Notes: generated by a model not told the origin, from the letters alone. Shown: positions 7,758-17,063, counted from the first letter of the stretch. The stretch is DNA of 64,000 nt from Flagellimonas_B algarum (GCF_040513375.1 NZ_JBEVTG010000005.1:11325-75324), one strand, 5' to 3'. Translations and numbers: made by a program.

Positions 7758-8657
7758 ATGAACAATGTAAAAAAGCTTTTTAGCATTCGCGATATGGAAA
7801 ACCTGTCGGGAATCAAGGCGCACACCATACGTATCTGGGAAAAACGTTACAACTTGTTCACCCCTGAACGAACGAATACGAACATTCGTACTTACAGCCT
7901 TAAGAACCTGCAAAAGCTGTTGAACATTACCCTGTTGTACCACAACGGATACAAGATTTCCAAGATCGCCAAATTACCGGAAAGTGAGATCCCCGTTATC
8001 GTTCGCGGCATCGTTGCCAAGAATAGTGAGAAGAGCCATGCGATCAACGCCTTCAAACTTTCCATGATCAACTTCGACCAAACCCTCTTTTTCAATACCT
8101 ACAACAGCCTGCTCTCTGAACGCTCGTTCCGAGAGATTTTCAACGAGGTGTTCATGCCACTTTTGAACGAATTGGGCCTGTTGTGGCAGACCGATACCAT
8201 CAGCCCATCGCACGAGCATTTCATTACCAACCTGATCAAACAAAAGATCTATATCAATACTGAAAAGCTGCAGATCATCGAACCGACTCGAAAAGACAAG
8301 GTTTTCGTTCTTTTTCTTCCTGAAAACGAAATACACGAATTAGGCTTGTTGTTCCTGAATTACGAAATCGTTTTGAAAGGATACAAATCGGTTTACTTGG
8401 GCCAGACCATGCCCATCGAAAGTTTGATCGATCTGTTGAAGTATTATGACAACCTTCATTTCGTCTCCTATTTCACGGTGTCACCCACCAAAGATGAAAT
8501 TTCAAAATACATCGAAGAGTTCAACAAAACCCTGAACGTTTCAGGAGCATCCCGTTTATGGATTCTGGGCCATCAAGCACAGTACTTATCACCCGAAAAG
8601 TTACCCCATACGGTCAAAACCTTCAATTCGATAGAACGATTGATCAATACGATTTAG
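7758..8657 (+). CDS. MerR-family regulator with B12-binding domain (CarH/LitR type)
   Basis: 299 aa transcription factor, probably controlling the downstream carotenoid genes. The MerR winged helix covers residues 7-75 (FSIRDMENLSGIKAHTIRIW, then YNLFTPERTNTNIRTYS). A helical cap follows with W143-x9-E153-H154, the signature around bound cobalamin in CarH, then a Rossmann-like domain with E191-x-H193-x-x-G196, a variant of D-x-H-x-x-G whose His is the lower cobalt ligand. This suggests an adenosylcobalamin photoreceptor repressor; light sensing is inferred from the family, not shown. ATG 7758 is used because the earlier TTG at 7734 lies inside the -7 box. Confidence 0.88.
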   Translation: MNNVKKLFSIRDMENLSGIKAHTIRIWEKRYNLFTPERTNTNIRTYSLKNLQKLLNITLLYHNGYKISKIAKLPESEIPVIVRGIVAKNSEKSHAINAFKLSMINFDQTLFFNTYNSLLSERSFREIFNEVFMPLLNELGLLWQTDTISPSHEHFITNLIKQKIYINTEKLQIIEPTRKDKVFVLFLPENEIHELGLLFLNYEIVLKGYKSVYLGQTMPIESLIDLLKYYDNLHFVSYFTVSPTKDEISKYIEEFNKTLNVSGASRLWILGHQAQYLSPEKLPHTVKTFNSIERLINTI

Positions 8658-8662
8658 GCAAA

Positions 8663-10123
8663 GTGGGGAAAATTGGCATCATAGGGTCTGGTTTTTCGTC
8701 GCTTTCAGCGGCCTGTCACCTTGCGAAGGCAGGTTTCGAAGTGAATGTTTTCGAGAAAAACGCTACCGTTGGCGGTCGTGCGCGACAATTGAAAAAAGAA
8801 GGCTTCACTTTTGACATCGGCCCCAGTTGGTATTGGATGCCGGATATCTTCGAAAAGTTTTTCAATGATTTCGGAAAGAAGACCGCCGACTATTACAAGC
8901 TTCAAAAGCTTAGTCCGGCCTACAAGATATTCTTTGAAGACGATGAAATGACGATCGGTGATTGTATGGACAAAATCTGTGCGGAATTCGAACGCATTGA
9001 AACCGGAAGTTCAAAACACCTTCGGACCTTTATCGGTAAGGCACGGGAAAATTACGACATCGCCATCAACAAAATCGTCTTGAAACCAGGATTGTCACCA
9101 TTGGAATTGGTGACCAAGGACACCGTATTGCGGGTCGACCAGTTTTTCAAGACCATCAGCCAAGAGGTTCGAAAGAAATTCACCAACCCAAAATTGATAT
9201 CGACCCTCGAATTCCCGGTATTGTTCCTTGGGGCGAAACCGAGCAAGACCCCATCCTTTTACAGTTTTATGAACTTTGCCGATTTCGGCCTGGGTACTTG
9301 GCACCCCGAGGGTGGGATGTATGAAATCATCAAGGCCATGCACCAGTTGGCACTCGAACTTGGTGTGGTCTTTCATTTGGAAAGTCCGGTTGACGGTATT
9401 ACCGTTGAGGCCGGAACGGTCACCGGTCTAAAGACCAATGGGAAGCACTACCGTTTCGATAAGGTCATCAGTGGGGCCGATTACCATCACTCCGAGACCT
9501 TGTTGGAAAAAAAATACCGGCAATATTCAGAGGCCTATTGGGATAAAAAGACTTTTGCCCCCTCTTCTTTATTGTTTTATGTAGGTTTTGACAAGAAAAT
9601 AGACCGCGTCGAGCACCACAATCTGTTCTTCGATACCGACTTCGACAGGCATGCCCAAGAAATCTATGATACGCCAACTTGGCCTTCGGAACCCTTGTTC
9701 TATGCCAATTTTCCATCGGTTACCGATTCCAAAATGGCTCCACACGGTCAAGAAGCCGGTTTCTTTCTGATTCCGGTAGCTCCGGGCCTAGAAGATACCG
9801 AAGCTTTAAGACAGCAATATTTCGACATTATTATCGATCGGTTGGAGAAACGCATCGGGCAAGACGTCCGAAAAAATATTATATTTAAAGAGAGCTTCTG
9901 TGTCAACGACTTTATCAAGGAGTACAACTCGTATAAAGGCAATGCCTATGGGATGGCCAACACCTTGTCGCAAACCGCCTTCTTGCGGCCAGGCCTGAAA
10001 AGTGGTAAAGTCAAGAACCTATTTTTTACCGGGCAACTGACCGTTCCCGGCCCTGGAGTACCTCCATCACTTATTTCAGGGAAACTGGTCGCCGAACTGA
10101 TCACCAAAAACACCAAACAATGA
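8663..10123 (+). CDS. crtI: phytoene desaturase
   Basis: FAD-dependent desaturation of phytoene to lycopene. 486 aa, the family length. Dinucleotide-binding motif GIIGSGFSSLSAACHLA at about 5-21 and FEKNATVGGRAR; the C-terminal FAD motif TGQLTVPGPGVPPSLISGK is present. The start is taken as GTG 8663, five bases after the regulator's stop, because the family begins a few residues before GSGFSSL; no ATG fits. The stop overlaps crtB by 4 bp (ATGA). Called crtI rather than the paralogue by gene order next to crtB. Confidence 0.93.
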   Translation: MGKIGIIGSGFSSLSAACHLAKAGFEVNVFEKNATVGGRARQLKKEGFTFDIGPSWYWMPDIFEKFFNDFGKKTADYYKLQKLSPAYKIFFEDDEMTIGDCMDKICAEFERIETGSSKHLRTFIGKARENYDIAINKIVLKPGLSPLELVTKDTVLRVDQFFKTISQEVRKKFTNPKLISTLEFPVLFLGAKPSKTPSFYSFMNFADFGLGTWHPEGGMYEIIKAMHQLALELGVVFHLESPVDGITVEAGTVTGLKTNGKHYRFDKVISGADYHHSETLLEKKYRQYSEAYWDKKTFAPSSLLFYVGFDKKIDRVEHHNLFFDTDFDRHAQEIYDTPTWPSEPLFYANFPSVTDSKMAPHGQEAGFFLIPVAPGLEDTEALRQQYFDIIIDRLEKRIGQDVRKNIIFKESFCVNDFIKEYNSYKGNAYGMANTLSQTAFLRPGLKSGKVKNLFFTGQLTVPGPGVPPSLISGKLVAELITKNTKQ

Positions 10124-10959
10124 AAGCGATATTCGATACCGTTTCTTACGATTGCAGCAAGATCGTAACCCAATCGTACAGTACTTCATTCGCGCTGGCC
10201 ACCAAGATGTTGGGCACCTCCATCCGTGCCGACATTTACAACATCTATGGTTTCGTTCGCTTCGCCGATGAAATCGTCGATACCTTTCACGACTATGACA
10301 AGGCCCGCTTGTTCGAAGCTTTCGAAAAGGACCTTCAACTCGCGCTTGATGAAAAAATCAGCTTGAACCCCATTTTGAATTCCTTTCAACATACCTTTCA
10401 TAAATACGACATTCCGATCGAGTTGGTGCGTGCGTTTATGAAGAGCATGCGTATGGATTTGGTCAAGAAGCAATACCAAACCACCGCTGAATACAAGGAA
10501 TATATCTATGGTTCAGCCGATGTCGTAGGCCTTATGTGTCTTTGCGTTTTCGTCAACGGCGATATGGAGCGCTATGAAGCCCTTAAACATTCTGCAATGG
10601 CCTTGGGGTCCGCTTTTCAAAAAGTAAACTTCCTGAGGGATTTAAAAGCCGATTTTGAAGACTTGGAACGCTCCTATTTTCCCAATACCAATCTCATGGA
10701 ATTGGACGAAGCGTCGAAGCGTCGGATCGTTGATGAGATCAAAGCCGATTTCGAAATGGGTTATGCCGGTATCCAAAAATTGCCGGAAGAGGCGAAGTTC
10801 GGGGTATATACGGCTTATAAATATTACTACAAGCTGCTACAAAAGCTGCAGAATACCCCACCTTTGGAAATAAAAAACACCCGGATCCGGGTGCCGAATT
10901 ACCAAAAATTCGGACTTTTGGCGAAATCATATGTCAATTACAAATTGCAACTGGTCTGA
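10120..10959 (+). CDS. crtB: phytoene synthase
   Basis: Condenses two geranylgeranyl diphosphates to phytoene. 279 aa. Both aspartate-rich motifs are visible: RFADEIVDTF (48-56, Mg-binding DEIVD) and NFLRDLKADFEDLERSYFP (170-188). YSTSFALATKMLG near residue 20 matches the squalene/phytoene synthase entry motif. Translationally coupled to crtI. Confidence 0.96.
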   Translation: MKAIFDTVSYDCSKIVTQSYSTSFALATKMLGTSIRADIYNIYGFVRFADEIVDTFHDYDKARLFEAFEKDLQLALDEKISLNPILNSFQHTFHKYDIPIELVRAFMKSMRMDLVKKQYQTTAEYKEYIYGSADVVGLMCLCVFVNGDMERYEALKHSAMALGSAFQKVNFLRDLKADFEDLERSYFPNTNLMELDEASKRRIVDEIKADFEMGYAGIQKLPEEAKFGVYTAYKYYYKLLQKLQNTPPLEIKNTRIRVPNYQKFGLLAKSYVNYKLQLV

Positions 10960-10962
10960 CCA

Positions 10963-11412
10963 ATGAAAACATTTCTCTGGATCATCATTTTCTTAGGGAC
11001 TTTTTCGACAATGGAATTCATGGCGTGGTTTACCCACAAATATGTGATGCACGGTTTCCTATGGAGCCTTCATAAAGACCATCACCGAAAAGATCATGAT
11101 TCATGGTTCGAACGAAACGACGCCTTCTTCATTTTTTATGCCGTCGTCAGTATGAGTTGTTTTTATCTGGGTGCCGAAACCGATTTTTGGTATGGTTTTC
11201 CCTTGGGCTTTGGGATTTTGGCCTATGGCATCGCGTATTTCTTCGTTCACGATATTTTCATCCACCAGCGGTTCAAACTGTTTCGAAATGCCAACAATTG
11301 GTATGCAAGGGGCGTGAGACGGGCCCATAAGATCCACCACAAGCACTTGGGCAAGGATCATGGCGAATGCTTCGGTATGTTGGTCGTTCCTTTCAAGTAC
11401 TTCAAAAAATAA
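10963..11412 (+). CDS. crtZ: beta-carotene hydroxylase
   Basis: Membrane di-iron 3-hydroxylase of beta-ionone rings. 149 aa with four His clusters: H25-x4-H30, H37-x2-HH(40-41), H96-x4-H101, H122-x2-HH(125-126). Hydrophobic helices lie near 1-20, 54-70 and 78-95. Three bases separate it from crtB, and its stop overlaps the next ATG (TAATG). Presence of a ring hydroxylase implies that a lycopene cyclase exists elsewhere in the genome. Confidence 0.95.
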   Translation: MKTFLWIIIFLGTFSTMEFMAWFTHKYVMHGFLWSLHKDHHRKDHDSWFERNDAFFIFYAVVSMSCFYLGAETDFWYGFPLGFGILAYGIAYFFVHDIFIHQRFKLFRNANNWYARGVRRAHKIHHKHLGKDHGECFGMLVVPFKYFKK

Positions 11413-12884
11413 TGCCGAAAGCCGTTATTATCGGTTCGGGCATAGCCGGAATCGCAACTTCCATTCGCTTGCGACAAGCTGGTTATGAAGTTTCCGTTTT
11501 TGAATCGAACGATTCCCCCGGAGGAAAGCTTCGGTCAAAACAGGTCAACGGATTTCGCTTCGACCTTGGGCCATCACTTTTCACGCTTCCCCATCTGGTC
11601 GACGAACTGTTCGAGCGAAGTGATAAAGACCCTAGGGATTACTTCAATTACGACAAACTGGATGCTTCCTGTACCTATTACTGGGAAGACGGCACGGCTT
11701 TCAAAGCCCCTTCGGCCAAGGATGCTTTTGTAAAGGCCGCCTCGGAAACTTTTGGGGAGGCCACTAAAAATATAGACCGCTACCTTGATTCGAGTGCCTT
11801 GAAGCTCCGATTGACTTCACCCTTGTTCTTGGAGAGATCTTTACATAGGGCCAAGACTTATTTGGGCTTCGACACCTTTAAAGCACTGATGCGAATGGGT
11901 CGGATGGACATTTTCAAAACACTTCATCGCCTGAACGAAAAGCATTTTTCAAACCCCAAACTCGTGCAGTTGTTCGATCGATACGCCACCTACAATGGTT
12001 CGTCGCCCTTTAAGACTCCCGGAATCATGTCGATGATTCCCCAATTGGAGTTGGGCCAGGGTACGTACTTTCCAAAGGGTGGTATGGTCGAAATCACGAA
12101 TTCCTTGGTCCGGCTTGCCAAAGAGTTGGGTGTTGAATTCCAGTTTGAACAACCGGTGACCCGCATCCATACCTCGCGAAAAGAAGTTCGCGGTATAAAA
12201 ACGGCTACAGAAAAGGTACAGGCCGACATCGTCGTCTCCAATATGGACGTGTATCCGACCTTCAGACGGCTCTTGCCGGGACTAAAAGCCCCAGAGTTCC
12301 GCTTGAAACAACAGCGATCCAGCGCGGCGATCATTTTCTATTGGGGAGTTGCCAAGTCTTTTGAACTTTTAGATCATCACAACATCCTTTTTTCCGAAGA
12401 TTACGACGGCGAGTTCGAAAGTATTTTTAATAAAGCGGAAGTTCCTGTCGACCCGACCATTTATGTCAATGTGACGTGTAAGACAGCACCTGACGATGCC
12501 CCTAGTCAAAAAGAGAACTGGTTTGTTATGGTCAATACTCCTGCCAATGAAGGCCAGGATTGGGAAACCTTGATCCCCAAGGTCAAGCGACGAATTTTGG
12601 AAAAAATGGAACGCCTTTTAGGCGAACCGATCGCACCCCTCATCGAATACGAATCGGTACTCGACCCTATAGGGATCGAAAAGCAAACCGGCTCTTACCA
12701 GGGGGCATTGTACGGGGCAGCGAGCAATTCGAAATTCGCGGCCTTCCTTCGACAACCGAATTTTTCACGTCATATCAGAGGATTGTACTTCTGTGGTGGG
12801 TCCGTTCATCCAGGTGGTGGCATTCCACTCTGTCTTTACTCGGCAAAAATAACCAGTGACCTCATTCAGGCCGATCATGGGTAA
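11412..12884 (+). CDS. crtD: CrtI-family desaturase, probably CrtD (1'-hydroxycarotenoid 3',4'-desaturase)
   Basis: 490 aa FAD oxidoreductase of the CrtI family: AVIIGSGIAGIATSIRLRQ at about 4-22, then FESNDSPGGKLRS, and a C-terminal FCGGSVHPGGGIPLCL. It is the second family member in this operon. The choice of CrtD rests on the cruF neighbour and on the known pairing of these genes in myxol- and saproxanthin-forming flavobacteria. A ketolase or a second desaturase role is the alternative. ATG 11412 overlaps the crtZ stop; the frame opens earlier inside crtZ but that part is a shadow. Confidence 0.78.
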   Translation: MPKAVIIGSGIAGIATSIRLRQAGYEVSVFESNDSPGGKLRSKQVNGFRFDLGPSLFTLPHLVDELFERSDKDPRDYFNYDKLDASCTYYWEDGTAFKAPSAKDAFVKAASETFGEATKNIDRYLDSSALKLRLTSPLFLERSLHRAKTYLGFDTFKALMRMGRMDIFKTLHRLNEKHFSNPKLVQLFDRYATYNGSSPFKTPGIMSMIPQLELGQGTYFPKGGMVEITNSLVRLAKELGVEFQFEQPVTRIHTSRKEVRGIKTATEKVQADIVVSNMDVYPTFRRLLPGLKAPEFRLKQQRSSAAIIFYWGVAKSFELLDHHNILFSEDYDGEFESIFNKAEVPVDPTIYVNVTCKTAPDDAPSQKENWFVMVNTPANEGQDWETLIPKVKRRILEKMERLLGEPIAPLIEYESVLDPIGIEKQTGSYQGALYGAASNSKFAAFLRQPNFSRHIRGLYFCGGSVHPGGGIPLCLYSAKITSDLIQADHG

Positions 12885-13521
12885 GCGACAATCCTTACAT
12901 ATCGGTTTGGCCGTTGCGGCGATTTGGATCTTCCATATTTCCGGAATTCTCGGTATTGCCTATGGGGACGCGGAATGGTTCATCGGGCAAACCCCGCTGA
13001 ACTTATTGATCAGTCTGATTATTTTCGGGATGTTCCACAAAATCGACTCCATCAAAAAAGTCATGTTTTTCTTGCTCTTCTTCACAGTCGGAATGGTCGC
13101 GGAGTGGCTTGGTGTGAATTACGGGCTATTCTTCGGAAGCTATAGCTATGGTGCGAATCTTGGTCCGAAATGGGGTGGGGTCCCTTTGTTGATAGGTTCA
13201 TATTGGGCCTTGTTGGTATTCATTACCGCCACCATGACCGAACGGATAACAAACAACCTGATTTTGAAAATCGTTTTGGGGGCGCTCTTGATGGTGGGAC
13301 TTGACCTCCTTATGGAAAAAAGTGCCCCTGCCTTTGATTTTTGGGCCTTTGAGGGCGGGGTTCCTTTACGTAATTATTTGGCATGGTTCGTTATCGGGGC
13401 GCTTTTACATCTGACGCATCGTCAAGTCAAATTAGCACCTGGCAACCAGCTTTTGGCATGGAACCTCTACGCGGCACAACTGCTTTTCTTTGGCTATTTT
13501 TATTGCTTTCCGATTTCTTGA
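12877..13521 (+). CDS. cruF: CruF-type carotenoid 1',2'-hydratase
   Basis: 214 aa polytopic membrane protein of the PF04240 carotenoid family, with about six hydrophobic segments. The family signature EWLGVNYGLFFGSYSYGANL lies at 76-95, followed by GPKWGGVPLLIGSYW. CruF adds water across the psi end of gamma-carotene or lycopene. ATG 12877 overlaps the crtD stop by 8 bp (ATGGGTAA). It is the last gene of the operon and runs 22 bp into the convergent thioredoxin-like gene. Confidence 0.85.
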   Translation: MGKRQSLHIGLAVAAIWIFHISGILGIAYGDAEWFIGQTPLNLLISLIIFGMFHKIDSIKKVMFFLLFFTVGMVAEWLGVNYGLFFGSYSYGANLGPKWGGVPLLIGSYWALLVFITATMTERITNNLILKIVLGALLMVGLDLLMEKSAPAFDFWAFEGGVPLRNYLAWFVIGALLHLTHRQVKLAPGNQLLAWNLYAAQLLFFGYFYCFPIS

Positions 13522-14075
13522 TCATCGATGAGTGCCGTAAGCAGCTCATGCACCGTATCGGCATTCCAGTTTGCAGCGCCTACCTTTTCTACTGCGATCC
13601 TGCCATGACGATCGATGATATAGGTCGTAGGGAGACTACTTGAGGAAAGGGGTGCTGGAATCGGGGTAGCCGAATAATACAAAGGAATCCGGAACCCTTC
13701 TTTTTCGAGGTATTGTTTTACTTTAACCGGGTTGTCTTTGGCAACGAAAAGAAAAACCACCTGGTCACCAAAGGTTTCATGAAGTTCGACCAAACTGGGC
13801 ATTTCCGCCACACATGGTGGGCACCAGCTTGCCCAGAAATTGATGACCAGCACTTGACCCCGGTAAGCCTCCAAGGTTTCCATTTTACCCTGTTGGTTCA
13901 TCAATCGCCAATCGTATGAATCCAAAACACGTTCGTTCTCCAATGTCGCTTTGGGAGCAAAAGACAAGATTCGATTCGCGAATACCTTGACATGAAAACC
14001 CACAGGGGTGAAAACGATCAAGAGAATCACGGCAATCCAAATGAGATTGGAAAGTTGCCCTTTGTTGGGTTTCAT
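13500..14075 (-). CDS. TlpA-like membrane-anchored thiol-disulfide oxidoreductase
   Basis: 191 aa. One N-terminal membrane anchor (about 11-33), then a thioredoxin fold with FWASWCPPCVAEMPS (CPPC at about 83-86) and the cis-Pro segment LPTTYIID. Predicted periplasmic reductase of disulfides. It follows a close paralogue by 4 bp on the same strand; both share the anchor-proximal sequence F(A/S)FAPK. Confidence 0.88.
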   Translation of the reverse strand: MKPNKGQLSNLIWIAVILLIVFTPVGFHVKVFANRILSFAPKATLENERVLDSYDWRLMNQQGKMETLEAYRGQVLVINFWASWCPPCVAEMPSLVELHETFGDQVVFLFVAKDNPVKVKQYLEKEGFRIPLYYSATPIPAPLSSSSLPTTYIIDRHGRIAVEKVGAANWNADTVHELLTALIDDQEIGKQ

Positions 14076-14079
14076 GACG

Positions 14080-14640
14080 TTAGTTTTGTAATAGGTCGTC
14101 GATCAGTCGATATACCTTACTGGATCCCCAGTCGGCTATGCCATCTTTTCGCACTACGATATTGCCTTCCTTATCGAGCAAATAGGAATAGGGCGGTTCT
14201 TCAATCGCTAGTGGAGCGCGACCACCGATGATAAGATAGGTCACCGGAAAATCGAATTCGTGCTTCTCCATAAAGGCCTCTACCGGTTCTTGGGTCTCAT
14301 CCGTAATGATGTAAAAATCCACTTGCCCCTTATAGCGATCATACAGTTCTTGGATACCACTCAACTCCGCTTCGGAAGGCAAGCGCCAAGAGGCCCAGAA
14401 ATTTATGAACACGACCTTGCCCTTCGATCGATTGAAATTGAAAAAGTTCCAATCCGCATCTTTCAATTCCCAATCGTAGTCAGGGATTGTTTCTCGGGCA
14501 CTCGCCTCGATCGGTTTGGGGGCGAAAGCGAAAAGACGGTTCAATAAGAGTTTGCCATAGTAGCCCAACGGGGTCACGAAAAAAGAAAGAATGAACAAAA
14601 TCAATAGGATATTGAGAACGGTCTTTTTTTTGACTTTCAT
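14080..14640 (-). CDS. TlpA-like protein lacking the CxxC active site
   Basis: 186 aa paralogue of the next gene with the same layout: N-terminal anchor (about 8-36), then a thioredoxin fold. Where the neighbour reads FWASWCPPC, this one reads FWASWRLPS (86-89), so no redox-active cysteines remain; the cis-Pro region (EPPYSYLLD) and GNIVVRKDGIADW are kept. It cannot act as a standard disulfide reductase; a structural or binding role is inferred. The reading frame is intact, so it is not a pseudogene. Confidence 0.85.
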   Translation of the reverse strand: MKVKKKTVLNILLILFILSFFVTPLGYYGKLLLNRLFAFAPKPIEASARETIPDYDWELKDADWNFFNFNRSKGKVVFINFWASWRLPSEAELSGIQELYDRYKGQVDFYIITDETQEPVEAFMEKHEFDFPVTYLIIGGRAPLAIEEPPYSYLLDKEGNIVVRKDGIADWGSSKVYRLIDDLLQN

Positions 14641-14654
14641 GGGTACTAGGGGGG

Positions 14655-14687
14655 TAAAAAAACCAAGGCCCCTTGTCGGGGCCTTGG
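14655..14687 (-). terminator. terminator of the aconitase gene
   Basis: CCAAGGCCCC (14663-14672), loop TTGTC, GGGGCCTTGG (14678-14687); read on the minus strand it is followed by seven T. It lies 10 bp past the aconitase stop. Confidence 0.88.
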
Positions 14688-14696
14688 TAGATTGTG

Positions 14697-16967
14697 TTAT
14701 GCGTTTTCCTTTTTGATCAGGTTCAAGGCCGAACCTTCATTGAACCATTCGATTTGGGAAGCATTATACGAATGGTTGGCAATGATCGTATCGGTAGAAC
14801 CATCACTATGGACGACTTCTATGGTCAACGGTTTGCCCGGAGCGAAATCGGCGATATCCACAAAGTTGAACGTATCGTCTTCTTGAATCAAATCGTAATC
14901 GTTCTCATCGGCAAAGGTCAAGCCGAGCATCCCTTGCTTTTTCAAATTGGTTTCGTGGATCCTAGCGAAAGATTTGACCAAAACGGCCGCGACCCCCAAA
15001 TGACGGGGCTGCATAGCGGCATGTTCGCGAGAAGAACCTTCACCGTAGTTGTGATCACCAATGACGATAGATCGAATACCTGCGGCTTTATAGGCCCTTT
15101 GGGTATCGGGTACGGCTCCATATTCACCGGTCAATTGGTTCTTAACGAAATTGGTCTGTTTATTATAGGCATTCACCGCACCGATCAAGGTATTGTTGGC
15201 GATATTATCCAAATGGCCGCGATAGCGCAACCATGGTCCCGCCATCGAAATATGGTCGGTGGTACATTTGCCAAAGGCTTTGATCAATAATTTGACTCCC
15301 GATAACTCTTCGACACGCATCGGAACGAAAGGTTCGAGCAACTGCAAGCGTTCGGAGGTCGGTGAAACGACGACTTGGACCCCGCTTCCGTCTTCCATGG
15401 GAGCTATGAAACCAGCGTCTTCAACGGCAAAACCTTCGGGCGGCAACTCGTACCCCCTTGGTTCATCCAAAACGACCTCTTCGCCATCTTCGTTGATGAG
15501 TTTATCGGTCACGGGATTGAAATCCAACCGCCCAGCAATGGCGATAGCGGTCACCAATTCAGGAGAACCAACAAAGGCAAGGGTATTCGGGTTTCCATCA
15601 GCGCGCTTCGCGAAGTTTCGATTGAACGAATGCACGATGGTGTTCCTCGGTCCGTCGGCCGCCTTGTCACCATAACGGTCCCACATCCCGATACATGGTC
15701 CGCATGCATTGGCGAAAACAGTAGCCCCGATGCTATTGAAGGTATCGATAAAGCCATCACGTTCAATGGTATAGCGTACCTGTTCAGACCCAGGGGTAAT
15801 CGTAAAATTCGATTTGGTCTTTAGATTTTTTTCTGCAACTTGTTTGGCTAAGGAAGCTGCCCTTGAAATATCTTCATAGGAGCTGTTGGTGCACGATCCG
15901 ATGAGGCCCACTTCTACGTTCAACGGCCAATCGTTCGCTTTGGCAGCTTCGGTCATCTTTGAGATCGGAGTAGCCAAATCGGGTGTAAAAGGTCCGTTTA
16001 AATGGGGTTCCAAAGTATTCAGGTCGATTTCAATGACCTGATCGAAATAGGATTCCGGATCGGCATAAGCCTCGGGATCCGCGGTCAGGTAATCCTTGAT
16101 TTCCAAGGCAGCGTCGGCAACATCGGCACGATCAGTGGCCCTGAGGTAGCGATCCATCGATTCATCATATCCGAAAGTCGAAGTGGTGGCACCGACCTCA
16201 GCACCCATATTACAGATGGTTCCTTTTCCGGTACAAGACATGGAGGTCGCCCCTTCACCGAAGTATTCCACAATGGCTCCCGTGCCTCCCTTAACAGTGA
16301 GGATATCGGCTACTTTCAAAATAACATCCTTCGGAGCGGTCCATCCTGAAAGGGTCCCGGTCAATTTGACACCGATCAGTTTGGGGAATTTGAGTTCCCA
16401 TGGCATTCCGGCCATAACATCTACCGCATCGGCCCCTCCTACTCCAATAGCCACCATACCTAGCCCTCCGGCATTCACAGTATGCGAATCGGTTCCGATC
16501 ATCATCCCACCTGGAAAGGCATAGTTCTCCAAAACGACTTGATGGATGATACCCGCACCGGGTTTCCAAAATCCGATTCCGTATTTATTGGAAACCGATT
16601 CCAAGAAATCGAAAACTTCGTTGCTGGTTTCATTCGCCCGTTTCAAATCGGCACTAGCCCCGACTTTGGCCTGGATCAAGTGATCACAATGGACGGTGGT
16701 CGGCACGGCCACTTTGGGTTTACCGGCATGCATGAACTGTAATAAGGCCATTTGCGCGGTCGCGTCTTGGCAAGCCACCCGGTCGGGTGCGAAATCGACA
16801 TAGTTTTTACCTCTGGCGAATACCTGGCCCGGGGTTCCGTCCCACAAATGGGAGTATAAGATTTTCTCTGCCAGGGTCAAGGGTCTTCCAACGAGCTCGC
16901 GCGCTTTGTCAACGCGTTCGGCCATTCTGGAATACACCGCCTTGATCATATCAATGTCGAATGCCAT
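14697..16967 (-). CDS. aconitate hydratase
   Basis: Citrate-isocitrate isomerase of the TCA cycle. 756 aa, matching the mitochondrial-type aconitases of Bacteroidota. Iron-sulfur ligands occur in GSCTNSSYED and ACGPCIGMWDRYG; GDHNYGEGSSREHAA in the swivel domain is the substrate loop. ATG 16967 gives the family N-terminus MAFDIDMIKAVYSRM; the 15 residues upstream in frame lie between the promoter and the ATG. Confidence 0.96.
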   Translation of the reverse strand: MAFDIDMIKAVYSRMAERVDKARELVGRPLTLAEKILYSHLWDGTPGQVFARGKNYVDFAPDRVACQDATAQMALLQFMHAGKPKVAVPTTVHCDHLIQAKVGASADLKRANETSNEVFDFLESVSNKYGIGFWKPGAGIIHQVVLENYAFPGGMMIGTDSHTVNAGGLGMVAIGVGGADAVDVMAGMPWELKFPKLIGVKLTGTLSGWTAPKDVILKVADILTVKGGTGAIVEYFGEGATSMSCTGKGTICNMGAEVGATTSTFGYDESMDRYLRATDRADVADAALEIKDYLTADPEAYADPESYFDQVIEIDLNTLEPHLNGPFTPDLATPISKMTEAAKANDWPLNVEVGLIGSCTNSSYEDISRAASLAKQVAEKNLKTKSNFTITPGSEQVRYTIERDGFIDTFNSIGATVFANACGPCIGMWDRYGDKAADGPRNTIVHSFNRNFAKRADGNPNTLAFVGSPELVTAIAIAGRLDFNPVTDKLINEDGEEVVLDEPRGYELPPEGFAVEDAGFIAPMEDGSGVQVVVSPTSERLQLLEPFVPMRVEELSGVKLLIKAFGKCTTDHISMAGPWLRYRGHLDNIANNTLIGAVNAYNKQTNFVKNQLTGEYGAVPDTQRAYKAAGIRSIVIGDHNYGEGSSREHAAMQPRHLGVAAVLVKSFARIHETNLKKQGMLGLTFADENDYDLIQEDDTFNFVDIADFAPGKPLTIEVVHSDGSTDTIIANHSYNASQIEWFNEGSALNLIKKENA

Positions 16968-16996
16968 ACAATACTTTTTAACGTTTATGAATTCCC

Positions 16997-17028
16997 CAAA
17001 AATACGAAACAAGTGGGTAAAAATTCAA
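16997..17028 (-). promoter_or_regulatory. promoter of the aconitase gene
   Basis: On the minus strand, TTG at 17028-17026, a 21-bp spacer and TATTTTTG at 17004-16997. Transcription would start near 16990, 23 bases before the ATG. This separates aconitase from the upstream moxR gene. Confidence 0.62.
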
Positions 17029-17063
17029 GCGAAATATGGCAACTGGGCGAAAATAGAACGATT

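Noticed and set aside
14080..14640. TlpA-like paralogue as a pseudogene
   Set aside because: Full-length open frame with conserved core; only the active-site cysteines differ.
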